In this document: piece by piece, positions 7,085-14,433 of the stretch
Position numbering within the stretch: position 1 is the stretch's first letter
Layout of the letters: the number at the start of each line of letters is the position of its first letter
Assembly (NCBI GenBank): GCA_003164275.1
Contig: PLSY01000331.1
Location: 1 to 28,359, forward strand
Reading direction: 5' to 3'
Length of the DNA stretch: 28,359 bases
From: Acidimicrobiaceae bacterium
Lineage (GTDB): Bacteria; Actinomycetota; Acidimicrobiia; Acidimicrobiales; RAAP-2
Notes under the pieces: generated by a model
Told to the model about the DNA's origin: nothing
What the model saw: only the letters and a program-made list of their open reading frames with translations
Database searches by the model: none
Translations under genes and position numbers: made by a program

Positions 7085-7956
7085 CGACTTGTGCGGCCGA
7101 GCCCGTTACGCAGCCGTCGGCCCCGTCGGCCCCGCCGGCTGGGGCGCTCCCCGAGGCGATCCGCTCCGAGCTCCGCGACCGGCTCAGGTCCGGTATCGCC
7201 CCGGTGGTCGAGCGTTTGCCCGAGGGCGACCAGGTCGTCGTTACCCTTCCCCTCCTGCGTCGGGCTCGAATCGATCCCGAAGGGGCGGCAGTGGAAGAGC
7301 CGTTCTCGTGGAAGCCGGCCTTCGTCCGCCGGTCGCTCGGACTGGCCGTGGTCGACGCCTGCGCCTCCGGACGTTTCAACTCCCCGGCCGAGGCCGTCGG
7401 CCCCATCGCCGCGGCTGCCCTGCTCGATTGGGAGCGGACGGGTTGGCGCACCTTCCACTGGGAGCCGTGGCTCGCCGGATTGGCCCCGGGGGCCAGGGCG
7501 GCCGTGCTGGCCGGAGGATTGGGCTGGGCAACCTCTGTGTGGTGCGCGCTGGACTGGAGTCGGTACGAGCCCCGGCCGGAGATCGGTGGCTGTGACGACC
7601 AGTGGATCTGTCCCGCCTCTCGGACCGTGCGCCTGAAGGGGCGATCCGAGCTCCGTGTGTCCGCACGTCCCGAGGGTCGGACCGACGGCCGGCGCGGCCC
7701 CGACACCTTGGTGTCGGTGGCCAGCGGCTGCCCCGGCCCGGAGTGGGAGGTCGAACTCGGGTTCTTGGCCCTGGTCGCAGCAGTTCGCTCCCGGTCGCGG
7801 CCCGTGCCTGCCCACGTCACCGGGCTTTGGCCCGACGCGGGCCTGTCCCTCACCGCCAAGATCGATGACCGTGTCCTCACCGCCGCCGCCGACCTCGTGT
7901 CGACCACCGTGGCATCGGTCGTCGCCGCCCGCATAGCCATCGATCAGCGACCATGA
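7081..7956 (+). CDS. Uncharacterised partner of the RecB-like nuclease; probable inactive PD-(D/E)XK paralogue
   Basis: 291 residues, with no family that I recognise at first sight. Laid beside the upstream nuclease it follows the same plan: VRLKGRSELRVSARP (183-197) matches VVLSGRVDLAIGRP, TLVSVASG (209-216) matches ALVEVKAG, and ELGFLALVAAVRSRSRPVPAHVTGLW matches the DLHYYALIEALRHPAPPFVVATYY segment in spacing and hydrophobicity. The metal-binding Asp is Glu190 and the E-x-K pair has become S-x-A, so a nuclease activity is unlikely. The N-terminal half (AVVDACASGRF...AAAALLDWERTGW) also parallels the upstream protein. ATG overlaps the upstream stop, so the two are co-translated and probably form a complex. 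The homology was read by eye and needs a profile comparison. Confidence 0.6.
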   Translation: MTTCAAEPVTQPSAPSAPPAGALPEAIRSELRDRLRSGIAPVVERLPEGDQVVVTLPLLRRARIDPEGAAVEEPFSWKPAFVRRSLGLAVVDACASGRFNSPAEAVGPIAAAALLDWERTGWRTFHWEPWLAGLAPGARAAVLAGGLGWATSVWCALDWSRYEPRPEIGGCDDQWICPASRTVRLKGRSELRVSARPEGRTDGRRGPDTLVSVASGCPGPEWEVELGFLALVAAVRSRSRPVPAHVTGLWPDAGLSLTAKIDDRVLTAAADLVSTTVASVVAARIAIDQRP

Positions 7957-7982
7957 GTCGGCCGGTCGTCCAGGGCCCGGTG

Positions 7983-9596
7983 TCAGAACAGGGCCTTGGC
8001 CGCCTTGCTGTCGGGCTTGCCCGCTGCTGTCATCGGGATCGCCTCGACGACCAGGAGCCGGCGGGGGACCTTGTAGCCGGCGATGAACGCTCGGCAATGC
8101 TCCTGGATGGCTTCGAGGCTCGGGGCGTCGCCACTGTCCTTCGGGTGGACGACGACTGCCACCTGTTGCCCGAATCGTTCGTCCGGTAGCCCGACGACGA
8201 TGGCATCGAAGACGCCGGGGTGGCTCTTGATCGCCGATTCAACCTCTTCGGGGAAGATCTTTTCTCCCCCCGAGTTGATGGACGCCGATCCCCGGCCGTG
8301 CACGGTGATGGTCCCGTCGGCCTCGATCGAGGCAAGATCCCCGGGGACCGACCACCGCACGCCCTGTGCGTCGACTGGGAACGTCGACGCCGTCTTGACC
8401 GGGTCCTTGTAGTACCCGAGGGGGATACGGCCGGTGCGAGCCAGTCGGCCGATGCGACCGTCACCGGGCACGAGGGCCAAGAGGTCGTCGTCGAGCACGG
8501 CGGTGTCGTCACTCATCACGAAGCGGGGACCGTCGGCACCCTCTTCGACCCCGCCCTGGGCTCCTCCCTCACTCGAGCCGAACCGGTCCATCACCATCAC
8601 GTTCGGGAGCTGGTGCTTCAGCTCGTCCTTCACCGTCTTGGAGAGCATGGCCCCGCCCGAGCCGATGCCGAACAGCGAGGAGGTGTCGTAGGTGCCGGGA
8701 GCGGCCTGGGCCAGGGCATCGGCCAAGGGCCGGGCCATGGCGTCGCCGACAAGGGAAAGAGACACCACCCTCTCCTCTCCAACCAGGCGCCAGAGGCGGT
8801 CAGGGTCATAGCGGCGCTCGGTATAGAGGACGGCGGTCCCACCCATCATGAAGCCGTTCCACATGGTCCACTGGGCGTTGCCGTGCATGAGCGGGGCCAC
8901 GACCAACAGCACGGCCCTGGACGCATCGTCGGGGTTCAGCCTCCCGCCGAGCTCGTCCGCCTCGGCGATGGGAGTGTTGCCCCACCCACCCCCACCCATG
9001 GCGGCAAAGAAGATGTCCTCGTGGCGCCAGAGCACGCCCTTCGGCATCCCGGTCGTCCCGCCGGTGTACAGCACGTAGATGTCATCGGGCGAACGGAGGT
9101 CGAAGTCCCGATCGGGCGACTCGCCAGCCAGCGCGTCCTCGTAGGCGACGGCCCCGGCGATCTCACCATCGGAGGTGTCCGTGCCGTCCTCCATGACGAT
9201 GAGGTGGATGGGGGCCACGGACTCACGTCCCTCCATGGCCTCGGCCACCAGTCCGGCAAGGCCCCGCTCGTAGACGAGAACCTCCAAGTCGGCGTTGTCG
9301 ATCACGTAGCGGAGCTCTGGGGCGACGTAGCGGAAGTTCAAGTTCACCGGGACGGCTCGGGCCTTGTAGCAGCCGATCATGGCCTCGACCCACTCGGCCC
9401 GGTTGAAGGCGAGGATGCCGACGTGTACACCGGGCTTCACACCGTGAGCCGCCAGGTGATGGGCGAACCGGTTGGCTCGCTCGTCCAACTGGCCGTAGGT
9501 CAGGCGAATGTCCCCGGCCACCAGGGCCGGGCGCTCGGGGACGGTGTCGGCGACGACCTCGAACAGGTCTGCCAAGTTGAACTGCCTCGAACCCAT
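7983..9596 (-). CDS. Fatty-acyl-CoA synthetase (FadD-type, AMP-forming)
   Basis: A 537-residue ANL-superfamily enzyme that activates a carboxylic acid to acyl-AMP and then to the CoA thioester. The phosphate-binding loop is YTGGTTGMPKG (177-187), the adenine motif region is RFGSSEGG, the hinge region GRGSASINSGGEKIFPEEVE is intact, and the C-terminal catalytic lysine is in AGKPDSKAAK. Length and the MPKGVLWRHEDIFFAAMGGG segment resemble mycobacterial FadD19/FadD17, used on sterol side chains, though the substrate is not proven. The ATG at 9596 is chosen over those at 9614 and 9860 because AGAGGA lies about eight bases upstream. It diverges from an SDR gene across a 147-bp region with an inverted repeat. 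Confidence 0.92.
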   Translation of the reverse strand: MGSRQFNLADLFEVVADTVPERPALVAGDIRLTYGQLDERANRFAHHLAAHGVKPGVHVGILAFNRAEWVEAMIGCYKARAVPVNLNFRYVAPELRYVIDNADLEVLVYERGLAGLVAEAMEGRESVAPIHLIVMEDGTDTSDGEIAGAVAYEDALAGESPDRDFDLRSPDDIYVLYTGGTTGMPKGVLWRHEDIFFAAMGGGGWGNTPIAEADELGGRLNPDDASRAVLLVVAPLMHGNAQWTMWNGFMMGGTAVLYTERRYDPDRLWRLVGEERVVSLSLVGDAMARPLADALAQAAPGTYDTSSLFGIGSGGAMLSKTVKDELKHQLPNVMVMDRFGSSEGGAQGGVEEGADGPRFVMSDDTAVLDDDLLALVPGDGRIGRLARTGRIPLGYYKDPVKTASTFPVDAQGVRWSVPGDLASIEADGTITVHGRGSASINSGGEKIFPEEVESAIKSHPGVFDAIVVGLPDERFGQQVAVVVHPKDSGDAPSLEAIQEHCRAFIAGYKVPRRLLVVEAIPMTAAGKPDSKAAKALF

Positions 9597-9658
9597 CGCA
9601 ACCGTCCTCTTCATGATCACTGGTCCGGCCGGATTGCCGGACATCCCGCTCAGTAGCA

Positions 9659-9687
9659 TGCTGCAGGCCAACGGACATTCTGCAGCA
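9659..9687. promoter_or_regulatory. Inverted repeat, candidate operator between fadD and SDR
   Basis: TGCTGCAG (9659-9666) and CTGCAGCA (9680-9687) are perfect 8-bp inverted arms around a 13-bp centre. They lie midway between two divergent starts (9596 minus, 9744 plus), the usual place for a shared repressor site. No regulator gene is adjacent. A hairpin in the RNA is an alternative reading. Confidence 0.4.
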
Positions 9688-9743
9688 CGTCCTGAAGGCG
9701 GGTCGACAGCCAGTCGGGCCCGATGAAACGAAGGGTGGAAACA

Positions 9744-10610
9744 GTGAGCAGTGGGACCAATCGCTCCGGGGGAATCGCTGGGTTTTCGGCCTTGGTCACC
9801 GGGGGCGGCAGCGGCATCGGGTTCGGGGCGGCCAAGCTCTTGGTACGCCACGGGGCCCATGTGACGATCTGTGGGCGCACCGAGGACAAGCTACGCACCG
9901 CAGTCACGGCCTTCGAGGCCGCGGCGGCCTCCGGCTCAGGGGACGGTCCCCGGGGTACGGCCTCCTATGTGGTCGCCGATGTGACCGTCGAGGAGCAGAT
10001 CGCCGAGGCCGTGGCCACTGCGGCATCAGAGCGAGGCCGACTCGACATCTTGTTCGCCAATGCCGGGGGGTCCCACCACATGGGTCCGATCGCCGGAGCC
10101 GATGTCGGACAGGTCCGGGCCACGGTCGACCTCAACCTGATCGGAACCTTCTTGTCCATCAAGCACGCCGCCCCCCTGATGGCGGCCGGGGTGGGCATCG
10201 GTGTCGACGGAGCCGAGCCCGAGGGGGGCTCCATCATCGGGATGTCGTCCGGGGCCGGTCACTTCCCCCACCGCTACCTGTGGGCCTATGGGGCAGCCAA
10301 GGCGGGTATCGACATGATGTGCAAGTACGCGGCCGAAGAGCTCGGAAGCGTGGGCATCCGGGTCAATACCGTCCAGCCTGGACTGGTTGACGATGAGCTG
10401 ATGGCTCCGATCACCGGGGGCGGCCCGCTGCTCGACGACTACCTGGCCGAGACGCCGATCAGCCGGGTGGGGACGGTCGATGACATCGCCGAGGCCGTCC
10501 GCTTCCTGGCTGGTCCCGAGTCCTCGTGGATCAGTGGCGAGAACCTGGCCGTCGATGGCGGCCACCACCTCCGCCGCGGAGCCAACTACGGCCTGCTGTT
10601 CGGCGAGTAG
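9744..10610 (+). CDS. Short-chain dehydrogenase/reductase (SDR)
   Basis: A 288-residue classical SDR that oxidises or reduces an alcohol or ketone with NAD(P). The cofactor loop is GGGSGIG (about 20-26), followed by the NAG motif in FANAGG (106-108), catalytic Ser in GMSSGAG (about 168), and YxxxK in AYGAAKAG (Tyr182, Lys186). VNTVQPGLVDDELM is the usual post-catalytic segment. The GTG at 9744 is preferred because AAGGGTGG precedes it by about five bases; the ATG at 9723 has no ribosome site. CGRTEDKL after strand 2 has a basic residue that suggests NADP. It diverges from the acyl-CoA synthetase, suggesting a shared pathway; the glycerate kinase gene follows 24 bp downstream. Confidence 0.9.
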   Translation: MSSGTNRSGGIAGFSALVTGGGSGIGFGAAKLLVRHGAHVTICGRTEDKLRTAVTAFEAAAASGSGDGPRGTASYVVADVTVEEQIAEAVATAASERGRLDILFANAGGSHHMGPIAGADVGQVRATVDLNLIGTFLSIKHAAPLMAAGVGIGVDGAEPEGGSIIGMSSGAGHFPHRYLWAYGAAKAGIDMMCKYAAEELGSVGIRVNTVQPGLVDDELMAPITGGGPLLDDYLAETPISRVGTVDDIAEAVRFLAGPESSWISGENLAVDGGHHLRRGANYGLLFGE

Positions 10611-10634
10611 CTACGAGCCAGTGCTGGCTGGTCG

Positions 10635-11708
10635 ATGAGCGGCGCCACGGCGCCCAGGGCACAGGAACCTCGGCTCCTGGCCGTCCCCGACAAGTTCCGG
10701 GGGACGGTGACGGCCCATGAGGCCGCTCGGGCCATCGCCGAGGCCGGTGCTGCCCAGGGTTGGGAGACCGACGAGTCCCCACTCTCCGATGGGGGGGACG
10801 GGCTCATCGAGGTCCTTCGCCCGTTCGGGGGCGAGCGGCGGTCAGCCGTCGTCGAGGGGCCGAACGGCGCCACCCTCCAGGCCGAGTGGTTGCTCTTCGA
10901 TGGCCTGGCCGTTGTGGAGATGGCCAGGGCCTCGGGCCTGGCCTTGGTCGGGGGTGCCGAGGGCAACGACGTCATGGGTGCAACCACGAGGGGCACCGGC
11001 CAGCTCATCGCCGAGGCGGTGCGCTGCCTCGGCGATGGCCCGCGCCCCCGGCCGGGCCAGCGGCATCGCATCGTCGTCGGGCTCGGAGGTTCAGCCACGA
11101 CCGACGGCGGCCTCGGGGCGATCTCCGCCATTGAGGAGGCGGGCGGTCTGGGAGGGATCGATCTCATCGGGGCCTGCGACGTCCAGGTGGGCTTCGATGA
11201 GGCCGTCACCCAGTTCTCCCGGCAGAAAGGGGCGACGGACGAGCAGTTGGTCGAGCTGGCCGACCGCTTCGCTCGATTGGCGCAGCTGTACCGGGATCGC
11301 TTCGGGCTCGACGTCACAACCATGGCCGGTGCCGGTGCGGCCGGTGGTCTTGGCGCCGCCATCGCCGCTCTCGGCGGGAGGCTGCGGTCGGGCTTCGAGA
11401 TCGTCGCCGGCATGGTCGGCCTCGATCGGAAGCTGGCCGAGCACCCGGTGGTGGTGACCGGGGAAGGGAGCTTGGACCTCGGCTCGTTCGCCGGCAAAGT
11501 GGTGGGCTCGGTGATTGAACGGGCGGCCGATTCCGGCCTTGCCTGCCTGGTCATCGCCGGGCAGGCGGACGTGGCGGCCCGACGGAGGGCAGAGGGGCTC
11601 GGCGCTCGCGTGGTGTCGTTGGCCGACCTCTTCGGCGTGACCCGGTCGATGTCGGACACCCGGGCGTGCATCACAGACGCCACGGCCGGCTACCTCGCTC
11701 GCTACTGA
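10635..11708 (+). CDS. Glycerate 2-kinase (GlxK/GarK family)
   Basis: A 357-residue enzyme of glycerate kinase family I, which phosphorylates D-glycerate with ATP to 2-phosphoglycerate, feeding glyoxylate- or serine-derived carbon into glycolysis. Family motifs are LAVPDKFRGTVTAHEAA at the N terminus, SPLSDGGDG, GLGGSATTDGG and VTGEGSLD near the C terminus. Length is close to the family norm (about 370-380). The ATG is 24 bp after the SDR stop on the same strand, so the two may be co-transcribed. There is no strong ribosome site. A link to the surrounding lipid genes is not evident. Confidence 0.92.
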   Translation: MSGATAPRAQEPRLLAVPDKFRGTVTAHEAARAIAEAGAAQGWETDESPLSDGGDGLIEVLRPFGGERRSAVVEGPNGATLQAEWLLFDGLAVVEMARASGLALVGGAEGNDVMGATTRGTGQLIAEAVRCLGDGPRPRPGQRHRIVVGLGGSATTDGGLGAISAIEEAGGLGGIDLIGACDVQVGFDEAVTQFSRQKGATDEQLVELADRFARLAQLYRDRFGLDVTTMAGAGAAGGLGAAIAALGGRLRSGFEIVAGMVGLDRKLAEHPVVVTGEGSLDLGSFAGKVVGSVIERAADSGLACLVIAGQADVAARRRAEGLGARVVSLADLFGVTRSMSDTRACITDATAGYLARY

Positions 11709-11734
11709 CTGTTTCGGCCCTCAGGTCCGATGGG

Positions 11735-12385
11735 TCAGTCTCCGGCCCAACAGCCGAGCACCACGTCGGCCACGGTGACGGCGATATTCCCCGGTGTGGT
11801 CGGCGGGTGGCCGAACTTGGCCGGCAAGCCCGAGTCGTCGACCAGCAGCACCTTGTAGTCCTTGCGCACCACGACCGAGCCGTTCGTCGTCTGGAACGCC
11901 CCTTGGCCGAGGAGCGTCAGCTTGCGGGCCACGCCCAGTTGGGCCCCGAGCGAGTTGAAGTAGGCGGTCGTCTGTTTCGGGCTCGAGAGCTCTTTGACCG
12001 AGAGGGTCATCTTGGCGTTCGGATACTCATAGGTGCAGGAGTAGAGGTGGTTGACCCACGTCGGGGGCGTGACAGTGGCCTTTTCTCCCAGGGCCTCGCC
12101 CACGTCGTGGGGAGCGTCGCTCTTGCAGACCTCCTTCGACACCTTCGACGGATACTTCCCGGCCGAGAGTGGCTTCGTGTCCTTGGTCGTCGACGCCGAA
12201 CTCGGCGCGCTGACACTGCAGGCGGCAGCCAAGGCCACGGTCAGCGACATGACGACCACGGCCAACGTCCGCCTCGATGGCCAGGAGGTACTGTCCGACC
12301 TCGGGTGACCGGTCGAGTGGCTCAGCGACACCTGGTCGGCACTGGTCCCGTTCGAGGGCGGGGTCGCGTGATCGAGGCGGCTCAT
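11735..12385 (-). CDS. Putative lipoprotein, function unknown
   Basis: 216 residues. After an unusually long polar N-region (about 37 residues) there are twin arginines (SWPSRRT), a hydrophobic stretch LAVVVMSLTVALAAAC, and a candidate lipobox with Cys56; the -3 position is Ala rather than Leu, so lipidation is likely but not certain. The mature part begins with a Ser/Thr-rich linker, contains two further cysteines (EVCKS and LYSCTYEY) that could form a disulfide, and has LLGQGAFQTTNGSVVVRK followed by a short beta segment. This outline resembles actinobacterial secreted lipoproteins of the DUF3558 kind. TACTCT lies 11 bases before the ATG. The convergent glycerate kinase ends 26 bp away. Confidence 0.7.
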   Translation of the reverse strand: MSRLDHATPPSNGTSADQVSLSHSTGHPRSDSTSWPSRRTLAVVVMSLTVALAAACSVSAPSSASTTKDTKPLSAGKYPSKVSKEVCKSDAPHDVGEALGEKATVTPPTWVNHLYSCTYEYPNAKMTLSVKELSSPKQTTAYFNSLGAQLGVARKLTLLGQGAFQTTNGSVVVRKDYKVLLVDDSGLPAKFGHPPTTPGNIAVTVADVVLGCWAGD

Positions 12386-12396
12386 AACGAACGTCG

Positions 12397-12402
12397 AGAG
12401 TA
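12397..12402 (-). promoter_or_regulatory. Possible -10 box for lipoprotein gene
   Basis: TACTCT (minus strand) fits TANNNT and would start transcription about four bases before the ATG at 12385, giving a very short leader. No -35 box was recognised. Confidence 0.35.
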
Positions 12403-12481
12403 ACCCAGGCTCGACGATTCCCACCGTCAGGGGCCTGTGCCGAAGCGGGTGGGCGACCCGGCTGATGGGCCCTCGGCCCGG

Positions 12482-13186
12482 CTACTTCAGGATGTTGACG
12501 GCCCGGGCCACGACGAGGATGGCCACGATCAAGGAGATGGCCTCCTCGGCCATCATCATGAGCTTGGCCCACGGCTTGATGGCCGAGACGTCCGTCGGGC
12601 TGAAGGCTGTGGCTGCGCTGAATGAGAGATGGAAGTAGTCGACGAACTTCGGGTACCACCCCTCGCGCACCCAGTGGGCGTTGATCATCTCGGGGAACAC
12701 GAATCCAGGGTGGGGGATGGGACCACGGGCCCTCGCCGCCGCTCCACCGCCGTCCACGTCCCAGTACCAGAGGCCGAAAGCGATCACATTGGTGAGCCAG
12801 ATGGCACCTCCGCTGACCAAGAGGACGTTGGCGTCGGTCGTGAACTTGGCCGTGTCCAAGATGTCGATGACCAGCTTGATGGCTGCGGTGGCATTGACGA
12901 GGGAGATGAAGCCGATCAGCGAGCCCGTGACCACTCGCATCCAACGCTTGTCGCGGTCGATGCGCCCCGGATCGCCGATGATGAGGACTCCGAGGAGCCC
13001 GGCTATGACCACGAGATAGAGCCACCGTGAGTCACCGGCCCGAAGCTCCGGCGGCAGCGCGGCACGGAGCCCGCCTGTCGCCAGCACGGCGAGGGCCATC
13101 GGCCAGCGCGGCTCTCCGACATCGCCCGAGCCGGACCGGCGGATGTTGCCGGTCGTTCGTCGGCCCCGTGGCCCCGACCTATCCAT
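12482..13186 (-). CDS. Integral membrane protein (DUF1345-like, pore-loop-like C terminus)
   Basis: A 234-residue membrane protein. An Arg-rich, proline-containing N terminus (about 29 residues) precedes hydrophobic segments at roughly 30-46, 55-72, 84-110, 121-141 and 206-230. TNVIAFGLWYWDVDGGGAAAR and HPGFVFPEMI lie in the middle. The end, VDYFHLSFSAATAFSPTDVSAIKPWAKLMMMAEEAISLIVAILVVARAVNIL, split here as FSAATAFSPTDV plus a final helix, resembles the pore loop and second helix of two-helix ion channels but lacks a TVGYG filter. Related uncharacterised actinobacterial proteins share the FGLWYWD signature. A start at Met30 (13099) is possible. Function is unknown; the lipoprotein gene follows on the same strand. 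Confidence 0.75.
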   Translation of the reverse strand: MDRSGPRGRRTTGNIRRSGSGDVGEPRWPMALAVLATGGLRAALPPELRAGDSRWLYLVVIAGLLGVLIIGDPGRIDRDKRWMRVVTGSLIGFISLVNATAAIKLVIDILDTAKFTTDANVLLVSGGAIWLTNVIAFGLWYWDVDGGGAAARARGPIPHPGFVFPEMINAHWVREGWYPKFVDYFHLSFSAATAFSPTDVSAIKPWAKLMMMAEEAISLIVAILVVARAVNILK

Positions 13187-13383
13187 GATCGCGCCCTACC
13201 CCGGTCGTGATCTGCCGGCGACGACGGCGCAGGGTGAGATGGCCCAGGGTCAACGTGAGGATGGTCGGCAGCGTACCGCTCCGCCCCACTGCCGGCCGGG
13301 TTAGTGGGCAAGTGTTCCGAGTCCGGTCAGCCGAATGCCAACCGGGACGCGGAATTGTCCTGCGTCGCCGCAAGCTGGTTGGG

Positions 13384-13401
13384 TAGGGATAGGGATAGGG
13401 G
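13384..13401 (+). repeat. Three tandem TAGGGA-type hexamers
   Basis: TAGGGA, TAGGGA and TAGGGG in direct succession, about 80 bp upstream of the aldo/keto reductase start. The tract is short and may have no function. Confidence 0.5.
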
Positions 13402-13481
13402 ATGCCATGTGCTTCAGTGGCAGCCCCGACGTCGGAACCACCCCTTCCGAGAAATCTCAGCCCAAGGAGAACCCGCCCCAC

Positions 13482-14345
13482 ATGACCGAGCACCGCCAGG
13501 CCTCCGAGGCCGTTCCGCCTGTCACCCTGAACGACGGACACACCATTCCCCAGCTCGGCTTCGGGGTCTTCCAGATCGCGCCCGAGGAGACGGCCGCCGC
13601 CACCCGACAGGCCCTAGAGGTCGGCTACCGGCACATAGACACGGCCGAGATGTACCGCAACGAGAGGGGCGTGGCTGAAGGCATCCGCCAGTCCGGCGTC
13701 CCCCGGTCCGAGGTCTTTGTCACGAGCAAGCTCAACAACGGGTTCCACCGCCCCGATCACGCCCGGCGGGCCTTCGAACAGACGCTGGCCGAGCTGAGCT
13801 TCGACTACGTCGACCTGTTCTTGATCCACTGGCCCCTGCCAACCCTCTACGGCGGGGATTTCGTGTCCACCTGGGAAGTGCTGATCGAGTTCCAAAAAGA
13901 TGGCCGGGCCCGCTCGATCGGGGTGTCCAACTTCCTGGCCCATCATCTCGACCGTCTGGCGGCCGAGACGGATGTGGTCCCTGCCGTCAACCAGATCGAG
14001 ATCCACCCCTACTTCGCCCAGAACGAGCTGCGTCGTTATGACGCAGGCCACGGGGTGGCGACCGAGGCGTGGTCGCCCATCGCCCAGGGCCGCGTCCTCG
14101 ACGATCCGGTCATCGGGGAGATCGCCCAGGCGCTCGGTCGCACACCGGCCCAGGTGGTGTTGCGCTGGCACCTCCAGCGCGGCGACATCGTCATCCCGAA
14201 GTCCGTGACCCTGTCCCGGGTGCGGGAGAACTTCGCCCTCTTCGACTTCGCCCTGGACGACGGTCAGATGTCAACGATGGGGACCCTCGACCGCAATGAG
14301 CCGACAGGGCCTGACCCGGACACGTTCGCCTACATCCCGGACTGA
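13482..14345 (+). CDS. Aldo/keto reductase (2,5-diketo-gluconate reductase-like)
   Basis: A 287-residue TIM-barrel NADPH-dependent reductase acting on aldehydes, ketones or keto-sugars. The full catalytic tetrad is visible: Asp53 and Tyr58 in HIDTAEMYRNE, Lys83 in VTSKLNN, and His116 in LIHWP. IGVSNF and AVNQIEIHPY are standard strand segments, and VIPKSVTLSRVRENF is the NADPH-binding end. The ATG at 13482 has AAGGAGA (13464-13470) upstream; the upstream-extended frame is non-coding. Actinobacterial members often reduce dicarbonyls or sugars. Transcription neighbours: acyl-CoA dehydrogenase 88 bp downstream on the same strand. Confidence 0.93.
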   Translation: MTEHRQASEAVPPVTLNDGHTIPQLGFGVFQIAPEETAAATRQALEVGYRHIDTAEMYRNERGVAEGIRQSGVPRSEVFVTSKLNNGFHRPDHARRAFEQTLAELSFDYVDLFLIHWPLPTLYGGDFVSTWEVLIEFQKDGRARSIGVSNFLAHHLDRLAAETDVVPAVNQIEIHPYFAQNELRRYDAGHGVATEAWSPIAQGRVLDDPVIGEIAQALGRTPAQVVLRWHLQRGDIVIPKSVTLSRVRENFALFDFALDDGQMSTMGTLDRNEPTGPDPDTFAYIPD

Positions 14346-14433
14346 CCCGTCGTCATCGTCGTTCCGCCGCGCCGCGCCGACCCGGGCGCCCGGCCATGAT
14401 GAACGCCAGGCAGCGCACCAGGGAGGCACTTGA

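Noticed and set aside
6850..8097. Long minus-strand frame opposite the nuclease operon
   Set aside because: No family features; low-complexity Gly/Arg/Pro text typical of antisense frames, while the plus-strand genes are coupled and have motifs.
8220..9656. Long plus-strand frame opposite the acyl-CoA synthetase
   Set aside because: Antisense shadow; the minus-strand gene has every ANL motif.
11704..11739. Inverted repeat ACTGAC/GTCAGT between glycerate kinase and lipoprotein
   Set aside because: Only 6 bp with a 24-bp loop, and its arms contain both stop codons, so chance is a sufficient explanation.
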